Positions 1-8,267 of a DNA stretch of 35,457 nt are shown one piece after another (the first letter of the stretch is position 1; each line of letters opens with the position of its first letter). Source of the stretch: DASSKW01 sp035690065 (GTDB taxonomy: Bacteria; Pseudomonadota; Gammaproteobacteria; Natronospirales; REEB76); NCBI GenBank assembly GCA_035690065.1, contig DASSKW010000078.1:1-35457 (forward strand), given 5' to 3'. The position numbers were made by a program, and so were the translations under genes. The notes beneath the pieces were generated by a model that made no database searches, had not been told where the DNA came from, and saw only the letters and a list, made by a program, of their open reading frames with translations.

Positions 1-1281
1 GTGAGCGAACCGTCCACACCCCATCATGTCGTCATCATCGGCGCCGGCTTTGGCGGCCTGGAGGCCGCGCATCGTCTGGCGGGGGCGCCGGTGCATATCA
101 CGATAGTGGATCAGCGCAACCACCATCTGTTTCAACCGCTGCTCTATCAGGTCGCGACAGCGTCGCTCGCAACCTCGGAGATCGCCTGGCCGATTCGCCA
201 CTTGCTGCAACGGCGCCGTAACGTGACGACGGTGTTGGCGACGGTGACCAGCGTGGACACCGCGAACCGCAAGGTCTTGTACGCAGACGGTGGTCAGCTT
301 GGTTACGACACGTTGGTCGTGGCGACCGGTGCCCGGCATGCGTATTTCGGACATGACGAATGGGAACCTTACGCGCCGGGTCTCAAGACGCTGGAAGATG
401 CGGTCGTCATCCGTTCGCGCATCCTGTTCGCGCTGGAGATGGCGGAACGGGAGACTGACCCGGAACGGCGTGCCGCATTGCTGAATTTCGTAATCATCGG
501 TGGCGGCCCGACCGGCGTGGAGTTAGCCGGCACGATCGCGGAACTTGCGCACGAACATCTGCGCAAAGATTTCCACCAGCTCGACACGCGCAAGGCACGG
601 GTGATCCTGATCGAAGCCGGGCCACGTATCCTCCCAGGCTTCACTGCGGAGCTGGCGGCTTATGCTCACAAAGTGCTCGGACACATCGGCGTCGAGGTCG
701 AACTGGGTCGGCCAGTCAGTGCCTGCACTGCGGAAGGCGTGGTCTTCGGTGAGCAGACTCTGCCGGCGAGCGTGATCCTCTGGGCCGCCGGTGTGCAGGC
801 TTCCGCGGCGGCGGATTGGCTCAAGGTTCCGATGGATCGCGCCAAACGTGTCAAGGTGGAGCCGGATTTAACCGCGCCCGGCCATCCGGACATCTTTGTC
901 ATCGGCGATACCGCCACCATCGATGCCTGGCATGGTCAGCCGGTCCCCGGCATCGCGCCCGCCGCCAAACAACAAGGCCGGCATGTGGCGACGACCATCC
1001 GGAAACGCTTGCACGGGGACCATACAGCGCGGCCGTTCCGTTACCAGCATGCCGGCAGTCTTGCCACCATCGGCAAGCGTGCGGCCATCATCGATTTCGG
1101 ATGGATCAAATTGCGCGGCTGGCTCGCCTGGTGGATGTGGGGATTCGTGCATATATATTTTCTCATCGGCATGCGCAATCGCCTGGCAGTCGCATTAAGC
1201 TGGTTGTGGATTTACACCACGGGCGATCGCAGCGCGCGGCTGATCACACGTAGCGTAGAGCCACAGAAGGACAAACCCTGA
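1..1281 (+). CDS. ndh: Type II NADH dehydrogenase (NDH-2 family FAD/NAD(P)-dependent oxidoreductase)
   Basis: The 426-residue product is a two-dinucleotide-fold flavoprotein. An FAD-binding GAGFGG sits at residues 14-19, a second nucleotide-binding GGGPTGVE at about 167-174, and an IGDTA motif for the FAD diphosphate at about 300. The C-terminal part is rich in Trp and hydrophobic residues (WWMWGFVHIYFLIG), the kind of membrane-anchoring tail seen in NDH-2 enzymes. These enzymes oxidise NADH on the inner face of the cytoplasmic membrane and reduce quinone without pumping protons. The GTG start is the first base of the window, so the true start could lie upstream; the sequence after it already begins like a normal family N-terminus. 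A sulfide:quinone reductase is less likely because the spacing and tail follow NDH-2. Confidence 0.9.
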   Translation: MSEPSTPHHVVIIGAGFGGLEAAHRLAGAPVHITIVDQRNHHLFQPLLYQVATASLATSEIAWPIRHLLQRRRNVTTVLATVTSVDTANRKVLYADGGQLGYDTLVVATGARHAYFGHDEWEPYAPGLKTLEDAVVIRSRILFALEMAERETDPERRAALLNFVIIGGGPTGVELAGTIAELAHEHLRKDFHQLDTRKARVILIEAGPRILPGFTAELAAYAHKVLGHIGVEVELGRPVSACTAEGVVFGEQTLPASVILWAAGVQASAAADWLKVPMDRAKRVKVEPDLTAPGHPDIFVIGDTATIDAWHGQPVPGIAPAAKQQGRHVATTIRKRLHGDHTARPFRYQHAGSLATIGKRAAIIDFGWIKLRGWLAWWMWGFVHIYFLIGMRNRLAVALSWLWIYTTGDRSARLITRSVEPQKDKP

Positions 1282-1599
1282 TCCGGTCAAGCAGGCAGGG
1301 TTGGGCCGATGAAGCATACCCGACGATAAAAGCATACTCGCTCACTGAGTCCTTCCTGTTCGGATATCCGGTTCCGGTCGGTGCATGGCAGGCACCCTTT
1401 TCGCGCAGGGGTGTTCCTGACTTAACCAAACTTGAAGTGTCTGGAAGTTTACAATTTGCATTATCAGTCGTCTGGTTATGTAAACGACCCCATGTGCGAG
1501 TTGTTTCAGAAATAAATCAGATTTCCTCCTCGCAGCATCCTGTATCAGGTGCTAGCCTTTTCTGTACTTGTAACCCGGTAACTGATTGAGGAGAACAGG
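1282..1599. other. Intergenic region after ndh
   Basis: This 318-base gap has no convincing reading frame. It holds a weak hairpin (arms 1380-1384 and 1392-1396, followed by CTTTT) that could end ndh transcription, and a 10-bp palindrome CGGATATCCG at 1361-1370. It presumably also carries the promoter of the next gene, but I could not find a clear -35/-10 pair. Confidence 0.5.
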
Positions 1600-2022
1600 A
1601 TGAACAAATCGAGGATTCTGGGCTGGTCCGCTGCCGTTTTGGTGATGCTGTTTGCGGGCGCCGCATACGCCGGGTTGGGCGGCGGCGTGATGAGCGGGCC
1701 ACATGCCAAGCTGTATCTGAATGTCGATCAGCGGGCCAAGCAGATCTACCCGGTGGAGATCTGGAAGATCAACGGCAAACTGACCAATCATCGCGGCGTG
1801 ATGTGGATCGTGCCCGGTGACTATACGTTCAGCATCAAGGTCAGCGGCAAGGTGAATGTGGCCGATCTGCCGGGCTTGAAGAACAAACCCAGCACCGGCC
1901 CGCAAGAGCACCTGCTCAAGTTGAAGGTGGAGGCCGGCAAGGCTTATTACATCGGCGCCAAGTTCACTTCTGCCGGTGATTGGCAGGCCGTGGTGTGGAA
2001 GACCGAGAAGAGTTCGGATTGA
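1600..2022 (+). CDS. Small secreted protein of unknown function
   Basis: The 140-residue product begins with a clear Sec signal peptide (MNKSR, a hydrophobic stretch, then an AYAG-like cleavage region near residue 24). The mature part is about 115 residues, rich in Lys and beta-prone, with segments such as VPGDYTFSIKV and VEAGKAYYIGAKF. This style resembles DUF2846/PEGA-like periplasmic beta proteins, but I do not recognise the family with confidence. The ATG is preceded by a good ribosome site (TGAGGAGA at about 1588-1595). The gene stands alone, with a strong terminator right after the stop, so it is probably a single-gene unit exported to the periplasm or envelope. Confidence 0.75.
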   Translation: MNKSRILGWSAAVLVMLFAGAAYAGLGGGVMSGPHAKLYLNVDQRAKQIYPVEIWKINGKLTNHRGVMWIVPGDYTFSIKVSGKVNVADLPGLKNKPSTGPQEHLLKLKVEAGKAYYIGAKFTSAGDWQAVVWKTEKSSD

Positions 2023-2029
2023 TGTTGCG

Positions 2030-2058
2030 AATCCGCCCCCACAGGAGGGCGGATTTTT
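2030..2058 (+). terminator. Rho-independent terminator
   Basis: A perfect 9-bp stem (AATCCGCCC at 2030-2038 with GGGCGGATT at 2047-2055) encloses an 8-nt loop and runs into TTTTT. It begins 8 bases after the stop of the small secreted protein gene. The T-run is only on this strand, so it mainly serves the + gene and also guards against reading into the opposing gene. Confidence 0.9.
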
Positions 2059-2061
2059 AAT

Positions 2062-2625
2062 TCAAGCAGGATCAGCGTTGGGTGCTGCCCGGTCCAATAG
2101 CGCTGCGCCCGCACTGAGCCAGAGGATGATGCCGGCGCCCAGGCAGCCGATCGGGCTTGCGGGTCCGTTCGGTGCGAGCAACGGATAGCCGATCGCCAAC
2201 AGAATCAGCGCCACACCGGTGATGTGATGGCGCGGCACCTTGAAACCGATGGCGAGCGGGATGAAATGTATGCCGACAATGAAAATGATCGCGGGAATGA
2301 TCCACGCTTGAAGGCCGAATTTCGACAACAGCATCGCCACGATGAAAATCGATATCCATTGTGCGGCATTGGCGATGTTGAAGATGCGGCCGGCTTTTTT
2401 GCTTTCCGGCGAATCGGCCTCGGCGGCGCGGGCGGCCTTGTTTTGCCGGAACTGTCGCCATGCGACCAGAAACAGTCCGATCGAGAACGCGGAAATGATC
2501 GCGATAACGGGCCAGTTGACGTCGTAGGTCTCAAGCGACCATGCAATCGTCCAGGCGCCGCCGAACACGAACATGAACATAGCGCCAATGGCCCGGCCAG
2601 CCTTGGCTGCTGACGGTTGTATCAC
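2062..2625 (-). CDS. Multi-pass membrane protein of unknown function
   Basis: The 187-residue product has about six hydrophobic segments in two groups of two to four. They are separated by a charged, Ala/Lys/Glu-rich loop at about residues 60-85 (RQFRQNKAARAAEADSPESKK). No catalytic or transport signature is recognisable. The start is GTG with an AAGGGA ribosome site about 8 bases upstream, and a fair sigma-70 promoter lies at 2659-2688. It converges on the small secreted protein gene and is divergent from the esterase gene. Function unknown; it could be a sensor-less integral membrane protein or a small permease-like protein. Confidence 0.75.
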   Translation of the reverse strand: MIQPSAAKAGRAIGAMFMFVFGGAWTIAWSLETYDVNWPVIAIISAFSIGLFLVAWRQFRQNKAARAAEADSPESKKAGRIFNIANAAQWISIFIVAMLLSKFGLQAWIIPAIIFIVGIHFIPLAIGFKVPRHHITGVALILLAIGYPLLAPNGPASPIGCLGAGIILWLSAGAALLDRAAPNADPA

Positions 2626-2658
2626 GAAGAATTCCCTTTGGATTTATTGAATCGGGGC

Positions 2659-2688
2659 ATTCTAGGATATGGATTCAATGCACGGCAA
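2659..2688 (-). promoter_or_regulatory. Candidate sigma-70 promoter of the membrane protein gene
   Basis: Read on the minus strand, TTGCCG (2683-2688) and TAGAAT (2659-2664) are separated by 18 bases. Transcription would start near 2652, about 27 bases before the GTG start at 2625. Match and spacing are good but rest on motif alone. Confidence 0.5.
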
Positions 2689-2755
2689 GCGACATGCCGT
2701 TGAATGATCATCGGACGTTCCTTCGGTAACGAAAGACGGAAAACCGGGAGGGTCT

Positions 2756-3613
2756 ATGCGACAGAAGATTATTTTTGCGATAACCGTGATCGTTGTCAGT
2801 TTGCTCATGGCAGGTGCTGCAGGTGCCGGGACGACCATGAACATCTGGCCGGGCAAGGCACCGGGGTCGGAACACTGGAGCTGGCAGGAACAGGACTTTC
2901 CCGACACACCCATGGGTGCGATCGTCGAGAACGTCGTGACCCCGACCTTGACTGCGTACTTGCCGGCACCCGACAAGGCAACCGGCACCGGCGTCATCAT
3001 CGCACCGGGTGGCGCATGCATCGCGCTCGTGATGGACAAGGAAGGCCGGGATGCGGCGCGCTGGCTGCAAGCAAAAGGGATCGCCGCGTTCGTACTGAAA
3101 TACCGTCTGCAACACAAGATCACCGAAGGCCAGCCGGATAACCTGAACGAAGACGATGCCTGCAAGTACGGCATCGCCGACGGCATCCAGGCAGTGAAAG
3201 TGGTGCGTGCCCATGCGAAGCAATGGCACATCGCGCCTGACCGGGTCGGCATCATGGGTTTTTCCGCGGGTGGCATGATTGCGAGCGAAGTGTTGATGCA
3301 GCAAGACATCGCAGCGCGCCCGGATTTCGCCGCACTTGTATATGGCGCACCTTTCGGCAAGTTGCCGGCAGTGCCGGGCAAACTGCCGCCGGTGTTCATG
3401 GCCTGGGCGCAGGACGATACCACCGCCGGCTACGCCATGGTCCGGTTCTATAAAGCCCTGACGGATGCCGGGAACAAACCCGAAGCGCTGATATTCAGTG
3501 CCGGCGGCCATGGCTTCGGCGTGGGCAAAGCCGGGACCGCTACCGCAGATTGGCTCGACGAGTTTTATTTCTGGTTGCAGGCGCAGGGGGTTACCAGGCG
3601 CATGAAGAATTAG
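2756..3613 (+). CDS. Secreted alpha/beta hydrolase (esterase / BD-FAE-like)
   Basis: The 285-residue product starts with a Sec signal peptide (to about residue 24) and continues as an alpha/beta-hydrolase. The nucleophile elbow is GFSAGG with Ser170, an oxyanion-hole APGG lies at 84-87, the likely acid is Asp220 or Asp221 (AQDD), and the catalytic His is His252 (GGHGFG). This order matches the esterase/acetyl-xylan-esterase-like group of secreted hydrolases, which deacetylate sugars or hydrolyse small esters. The ATG follows a GGGAGGG ribosome site. Substrate cannot be told from sequence. The next gene follows after about 60 bases, so co-transcription is possible but not evident. Confidence 0.85.
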   Translation: MRQKIIFAITVIVVSLLMAGAAGAGTTMNIWPGKAPGSEHWSWQEQDFPDTPMGAIVENVVTPTLTAYLPAPDKATGTGVIIAPGGACIALVMDKEGRDAARWLQAKGIAAFVLKYRLQHKITEGQPDNLNEDDACKYGIADGIQAVKVVRAHAKQWHIAPDRVGIMGFSAGGMIASEVLMQQDIAARPDFAALVYGAPFGKLPAVPGKLPPVFMAWAQDDTTAGYAMVRFYKALTDAGNKPEALIFSAGGHGFGVGKAGTATADWLDEFYFWLQAQGVTRRMKN

Positions 3614-3673
3614 TGTAATAATCCGCTCATCGTTGGGCCAGGATCGCACTGGCGGCACTGCGCGGAGACAAAT

Positions 3674-4258
3674 ATGCACAAGACCCGACTGGAAGCCTTC
3701 AGCGACGGCGTGCTGGCGATCATCATCACCATCATGGTGCTGGAACTGAAGGTGCCGCATAGCGATTCATTCGCCGCCCTGGTTCCGTTGTTACCGGTAT
3801 TTCTGAGCTACATACTCAGCTTCGTGTATATCGGGATCTACTGGAACAATCACCACCACATGCTGCATACCGTGACCAAAGTCAGCGGCGGTATGCTGTG
3901 GGCCAATCTGGATCTGTTGTTCTGGCTATCATTGTTTCCGTTCGTGACCGGCTGGATGGGCGAGAATCATTTTGCCGCGATTCCCACGGCACTCTATGGT
4001 ATGGCGCTGTTGATGGCAGCAGTGACTTACTGGATCCTGCAGCGCACGATCATTACCGCGCAGGGCCCGGATTCATTACTCGCGCATGCCATCGGCGGCG
4101 ATCTCAAAGGCAAGCTGTCACCGATCATCTATGCTATTGCGATCCCACTCGCTTTTTTCCACCCTTGGATGTCCCAGTGTCTTTATGTCGTGGTCGCACT
4201 GATGTGGCTGATCCCGGATCGTCGTATCGAACGGGCGATCGCAGCACAGCTGGAATGA
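3674..4258 (+). CDS. TMEM175-family (DUF1211) potassium-channel-like membrane protein
   Basis: The 194-residue product opens with RLEAFSDGVLAIIITIMVLEL, carrying the FSDG signature of TMEM175 proteins, whose first helix lines the ion pathway. About six transmembrane segments follow, the size expected of the single-repeat bacterial form that assembles as a tetramer and conducts K+. A conserved-looking NNHHH lies in the second helical region. Ribosome site GGAGAC precedes the ATG. The stop overlaps the start of the truncated GFA frame by 4 nt (ATGA), suggesting the pair was once translationally coupled. Family is confident; conductance in this organism is inference. Confidence 0.88.
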   Translation: MHKTRLEAFSDGVLAIIITIMVLELKVPHSDSFAALVPLLPVFLSYILSFVYIGIYWNNHHHMLHTVTKVSGGMLWANLDLLFWLSLFPFVTGWMGENHFAAIPTALYGMALLMAAVTYWILQRTIITAQGPDSLLAHAIGGDLKGKLSPIIYAIAIPLAFFHPWMSQCLYVVVALMWLIPDRRIERAIAAQLE

Positions 4259-4455
4259 ACCGGGCTTCAGTAACGCCATACGGGCCAACGAGTGCTCCCT
4301 GGATGCATGAACTGACTGGCAGTTGTCATTGCGGGAATATCGCAGTCGTGCTGGTGTTCAGCAAGATACCAGATGAGATCCAGCCGCGCGCCTGCGATTG
4401 CAGTTATTGCCGGAAACACGACACGGCTTACGTGTCCGATCATCATCAGCATTGA
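4255..4455 (+). pseudogene. Truncated GFA (CENP-V/GFA) family zinc protein
   Basis: The frame from ATG 4255 (or, more like the family, ATG 4303, MHELTGSCHCGN) encodes the N-terminal zinc-binding part of a GFA-type protein: CHCG followed by CDCSYCRKHDTAYVSD. The family normally has about 115-150 residues and a third Cys pair in the C-terminal half. Here a TGA stops translation after only 50 residues from the second ATG, just past the CxCxxCRK motif. No clean continuation is seen in the other frames before the next gene. I read it as a decayed remnant, although a short zinc-binding peptide cannot be excluded. Confidence 0.65.
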
Positions 4456-4551
4456 TTTATTGACAGATTGCCGGGCTGGTTGCATTTTCTGTGGCTGAAA
4501 TATTTGTTCTGACCGGGTATGCTTTGAAAAAAGAAGTATGGGGGTTCAATC

Positions 4552-5217
4552 ATGTTCATCGGGCATTATGGGGTTGCATTTGCCGCGCGACGGATCGAAA
4601 AGCGGATCCCGCTATGGCTGTTCTTCGTCGCTGTACAGTTCGTCGATATCCTCTGGTGCATTTTCATCCTGCTGGGCATCGAGAAGGTGAGCATCGTGCC
4701 GGGTATCACGGCCGCCAACCCGCTGGATTTCTATTATTTCCCCTACACCCATAGTCTGATCGGCAGCATCGGCTGGGCTGGTGTCGCGTTCGTACTGTAT
4801 CGGTTGTTGCATCGTTACAAGGGCTCACCCAGGCCGGCGTTGATACTCGCGCTCGCGGTGCTGTCGCACTGGTTCCTGGATCTGCTGGTGCATGCCCGCG
4901 ATCTCGACATCATCAATGAGAATTTCAAGGTCGGGCTCGGGCTGTGGAATCATCCGGTGCTTGAACTGATCCTGGAACTCGCGATCCTGTTCGGCGGTCT
5001 GGCGTACTACCTGAAGGGCAACACCGATCTGAGCAAACTGCGCAAGATTGGCATGCTCGCTTTCGTGGTGGCGATGGCCGCCATCCAGTTGATGAACGCC
5101 TTTGGGCCGACACCGACTTCGGTTGCCGCAATCGGCATCGCGGGCCTGGTGATGTATGGCGTGCTGGCGCTGGCCGCATTCCTGCTTGAGCCGCGACCGG
5201 CTGTTAAAGAGCACTAA
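4552..5217 (+). CDS. Multi-pass membrane protein, YdjM/DUF457-like membrane-bound hydrolase type
   Basis: The 221-residue product has about six transmembrane segments and a pattern of histidines and acidic residues in or near them: FIGHYG at the N-terminus, YTHSL near residue 64, and SHWFLDLLVHARDLD near 105. The similar GH(Y/F), THS and HxxxD pattern marks the putative metal-dependent membrane hydrolases of the YdjM/DUF457 group, whose substrate is mostly unknown. The ATG follows a G-run ribosome site. It sits in a run of small membrane proteins on the same strand. Family assignment is tentative; membrane localisation is firm. Confidence 0.7.
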   Translation: MFIGHYGVAFAARRIEKRIPLWLFFVAVQFVDILWCIFILLGIEKVSIVPGITAANPLDFYYFPYTHSLIGSIGWAGVAFVLYRLLHRYKGSPRPALILALAVLSHWFLDLLVHARDLDIINENFKVGLGLWNHPVLELILELAILFGGLAYYLKGNTDLSKLRKIGMLAFVVAMAAIQLMNAFGPTPTSVAAIGIAGLVMYGVLALAAFLLEPRPAVKEH

Positions 5218-5276
5218 AGTGCAGGATGCCCCTGGCACCGATTAGATAAACGCAAACGTATGGGGAGAACGACACG

Positions 5277-5786
5277 ATGTTCATGATCATCCTGAACCTG
5301 ATTCATATTCTCTGCGGGGTTTTCTGGGGCGGTGCGGTCCTGTTGCTGGGCCTCTGCATCAGTCCAGCAGTGGATGCCGCCGGCCCTGCCGGCAGCGCTT
5401 TCATGCACAAGCTCATGGTCGAGACACGCTTTGCCATGGCAATGGGCATCAGTGGCGGTCTCACGATCCTGTCCGGGTTGATAATGTACTGGCTGGTATC
5501 CGGCGGATTTTCCCCTGCATGGTTATCATCCACACATGGCATCCTGATCAGCATTGGAGCCGTATTCGGTATCGTGACCGCGGTGATAGGCGGGATTTCG
5601 TCAAAGCGAGCCGGTAAACGGATGAGCGCGCTGGCTGTGGAGATTCAGGCCGGTGCTAGTTCTCCGACGGACGTACAGCAAGCGGAGATACGGCAACTCA
5701 AATTGAAGCTGCGCCGGAGTTCCGCCTGCAGCGCCATATTGATCCTGGTCGTCATCACCTGCATGGCTTTGGCGCGTACCGTATAG
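5277..5786 (+). CDS. Small integral membrane protein (CopD/DUF2269-like)
   Basis: The 169-residue product has four likely transmembrane segments and starts MFMIILNLIHILCGVFWGGAVLLLG. This LHIxxxxxWxG-type first helix is common in CopD, DUF2269 and related heme- or metal-associated membrane proteins. A conserved-looking HGILISIG begins the third segment. A polar stretch with AVEIQAGASSPTDVQQAEIRQLKLKLRR lies before the last helix. The ATG follows GGGGAG. It is spaced 59 bases after the preceding membrane protein gene and 21 bases before the DUF4336 gene, so these may share a transcript. Role unknown. Confidence 0.7.
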   Translation: MFMIILNLIHILCGVFWGGAVLLLGLCISPAVDAAGPAGSAFMHKLMVETRFAMAMGISGGLTILSGLIMYWLVSGGFSPAWLSSTHGILISIGAVFGIVTAVIGGISSKRAGKRMSALAVEIQAGASSPTDVQQAEIRQLKLKLRRSSACSAILILVVITCMALARTV

Positions 5787-5807
5787 CCGGCAGAGAAGGA
5801 GATTTGC

Positions 5808-6545
5808 TTGAGCTCGCTGAGGCTTTACGAACCCGTCAACCGTCCCAAACCGGTTACAGACGATCTGTGGATCGTCGATGGTCCGGTAGTCCACATGAAG
5901 TATTGGGGGCTGAGAATCCCGTTTACGACCCGCATGACCATCGTGCGGTTACCGGATGGGCGATTATGGGTACATTCGCCGACCGAACTGACCGACCAAC
6001 TGCGTCACGCCATGGATGTGCTGGGTACAGTCAGTTTCATCATCGCGCCGAATCGTCTGCATACTTCATGGCTGGCGAGCTGGAAATTGCAATGGCCTGA
6101 CGCGATGACGGCGGGCGTCGCTGCTGAACCTGCCTGGAGCGGCATGCGGATCAACTATGCGCTGGATCTGGGCGGTAGCGAGGTGTTTCCCTGGGAACCG
6201 GACATCAAACGGTGTTTCGTTCAGGGTGGCGCGTTCAGCGAGACGATCTTCTTCCATGCGGCTTCGCGCACCTTGATCCTCACCGATCTGGTGGAGAATT
6301 TCGAGATGCAACGCGTGCGAGGTTTCTGGATGCGGCTGCTACTCCGTGTATCAGGGCCGCTGGATCCCAATGGTACGGCGCCACCGGATATGCGCTACAC
6401 GTTCCGCAAACATCATGCTGGATTGCGCAGGGCAATGGCGCGGATCCGTGACTGGGCACCCGAACGCGTGATCCTGTCGCACGGACGCTGGTATGAGACC
6501 GATGGCCTGCGCGAGATGGAACGTGCTTTTGCGTGGGTGCGCTGA
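5808..6545 (+). CDS. DUF4336 family protein (metallo-hydrolase-like)
   Basis: The 245-residue protein matches the DUF4336 style: LWIVDGPVVHMKYWGLRIPFTTRMTIVRLPDGRLWVHSPTELT at the start, then a FIIAPNRLHTSWLASWK segment. In related metallo-beta-lactamase-fold proteins, motifs in these positions contact metal. His66 or so (WVHSP), the NRLH segment and a late LSHGRW are candidate ligands, but the classic HxHxDH motif is absent, so catalysis is uncertain. The start is TTG with an AGAAGGAG ribosome site ideally placed at about 5793-5800. No signal peptide, so it is cytoplasmic. Confidence 0.75.
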   Translation: MSSLRLYEPVNRPKPVTDDLWIVDGPVVHMKYWGLRIPFTTRMTIVRLPDGRLWVHSPTELTDQLRHAMDVLGTVSFIIAPNRLHTSWLASWKLQWPDAMTAGVAAEPAWSGMRINYALDLGGSEVFPWEPDIKRCFVQGGAFSETIFFHAASRTLILTDLVENFEMQRVRGFWMRLLLRVSGPLDPNGTAPPDMRYTFRKHHAGLRRAMARIRDWAPERVILSHGRWYETDGLREMERAFAWVR

Positions 6546-6685
6546 GCGGCGCTCCACTCCCGGTTGGATTCGATACCCTCGGTTCTTGTCCGTTCAGTCC
6601 GGACGATCACATGCAATGACGGGCGGGATCCCGCATTGCCGGCGTCCTATCTGCACGCCTGCGAGTTGGCGGATCTCTGGAATCA

Positions 6686-8140
6686 TCATCCGGCGGTGAA
6701 TTCATCGCCGAGGGCGATCGTCGCCGTCACCAGCGCATCGAAGTCATCGAGACGGCTACGGTGATTGGTGATGGCAACACGGAGCGCAAAACGCCCCTTG
6801 AGCAAGGTAGATGAAGGGACTGCGATGCCGCGTTCCTGCAGGGCGATCAGGATGCGTTCATTCAGTGCATTGAGCGCTGACTCGTCGAATCCCGCAGCCC
6901 GGTAACGGAAGTTGACGACGTTGAGCGGCACCGGCGCCAGCAGTTCAAGTTTCGGGTTCGCTGTCACCTGCGCTGCGAGGTGTTCGGCCTGACGCACGTT
7001 CTGGGCGATGAGCCGCGCGAATTTCTCGACACCATACGCCTTCAGATTCATCCAGGCCTTCAGGGCGCGAAAGCTGCGCGAGAGTTGCGGACCGTAATCC
7101 GCGAACATGATCTCCGATTTGGCAACCCCGCCGTCGAACTTGTGCAGGTAACTGGCTTCTGCCGCGAACGCAGTTTTGTGCGCGGCGGCGGAACGCACCA
7201 GGGTGCAACCGATGTCATAAGGCATGTACATCCACTTGTGCAGATCGAAAGCGAGAGAATCCGCGCGTTGCATGCCTTTCAGCAACTCATGTCGGGTCGG
7301 ATCCAGTGTGGCCAAGGCGCCGAAGGCGCCGTCCACGTGCAACCAGAGCTTTTGATCGCGACAGAAATCCGCCAGGGCATCCAGCGGGTCCACCGCGCCG
7401 GTGTTGACGGTGCCGGCGTTGGCGACGATGCAGAACGGCATCCGCCCGGCTTGCCGATCGGCAGCCACCTGCCGGCGCAAGGCATCGACATCCAGACGAT
7501 ACTCGTCGTCCACGGGAATCAGCGCCAGCGACTCGGCACCCAGCCCCATGAGTTCGACGGCTCTCTGAACCGAATTGTGCGTTTCGGTGGAGGCGTACAC
7601 CATCATGCGCGGTTGCTGAGTATGCCCGGCGGTGCGGATCGCGAACGGCGCCATGCTGCTGCGTGCGACGTTGAGCGCCACCAGATTTGCGACCGAGCCG
7701 CCGCTGGTGAGGATGCCGCTGGCCGCAGCGGGAAACCCCATCATCTCTTTCAGCCAGGCGAGCAACTGCATTTCTGCGAACGTCGCACCCTGATCGAAAC
7801 CGCCGGCATTGGTATTGAGCGTCGCGCACAACAGGTCCGACAACATGCCGAGTGGCGTGCCGGTCCCGATCACCCAGCCCCAGAAACGCGGATGGATGTT
7901 GCCGAGTGCGTAGGGTGACAACAGTTCCTGATAGTCACGGTAGGCGGCAGCTTCGCCTTCGCCTTTGCGCGGTAACGGCCCCGCAAAGCGGGCGCGTACT
8001 GTCGCAGGCACCGGTTGCCAGACCGGCCGTTCCCTGACCTGTGCCTGATAGTCGAGCGCATCGTCCAGTATCTTGTGGGCGAGGCGCCGGAATTCATCCC
8101 AGTTCTGGGGGTCGAGCGTTTCCTCGGCAGTATTTTTCAT
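6686..8140 (-). CDS. PLP-dependent group II amino-acid decarboxylase
   Basis: The 484-residue product is a group II pyridoxal-phosphate decarboxylase (aromatic-L-amino-acid / glutamate / histidine type). It carries the PLP-stacking region ETHNS (His188), LHVDGAFG (Asp270, which contacts the pyridine nitrogen) and the cofactor lysine in FDLHKWMYMPYD (Lys302). The early FWGWVIGTGTPLGMLSDLLCATLN segment is typical of the tryptophan/DOPA-decarboxylase-like branch. These enzymes convert an amino acid to its amine and CO2 in the cytoplasm. The exact substrate cannot be fixed by reading. The gene stands alone, transcribed toward the DUF4336 gene. Upstream ribosome site is weak. Confidence 0.88.
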   Translation of the reverse strand: MKNTAEETLDPQNWDEFRRLAHKILDDALDYQAQVRERPVWQPVPATVRARFAGPLPRKGEGEAAAYRDYQELLSPYALGNIHPRFWGWVIGTGTPLGMLSDLLCATLNTNAGGFDQGATFAEMQLLAWLKEMMGFPAAASGILTSGGSVANLVALNVARSSMAPFAIRTAGHTQQPRMMVYASTETHNSVQRAVELMGLGAESLALIPVDDEYRLDVDALRRQVAADRQAGRMPFCIVANAGTVNTGAVDPLDALADFCRDQKLWLHVDGAFGALATLDPTRHELLKGMQRADSLAFDLHKWMYMPYDIGCTLVRSAAAHKTAFAAEASYLHKFDGGVAKSEIMFADYGPQLSRSFRALKAWMNLKAYGVEKFARLIAQNVRQAEHLAAQVTANPKLELLAPVPLNVVNFRYRAAGFDESALNALNERILIALQERGIAVPSSTLLKGRFALRVAITNHRSRLDDFDALVTATIALGDEFTAG

Positions 8141-8267
8141 GTAACCGGCGCGTGCACGAAGATGGATTGACGTGATTCTATGCTCGTATCGCTTGCCAAA
8201 ACAATCCGACCGGTTTCAGCAGTCTCAAACCGGGTGTCGATCAAAATCCTGATGCGGCGGTACAGTT

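Noticed and set aside
1361..1370. Palindrome CGGATATCCG
   Set aside because: Ten bases only, no symmetric flanks, expected by chance in GC-rich DNA of this length.
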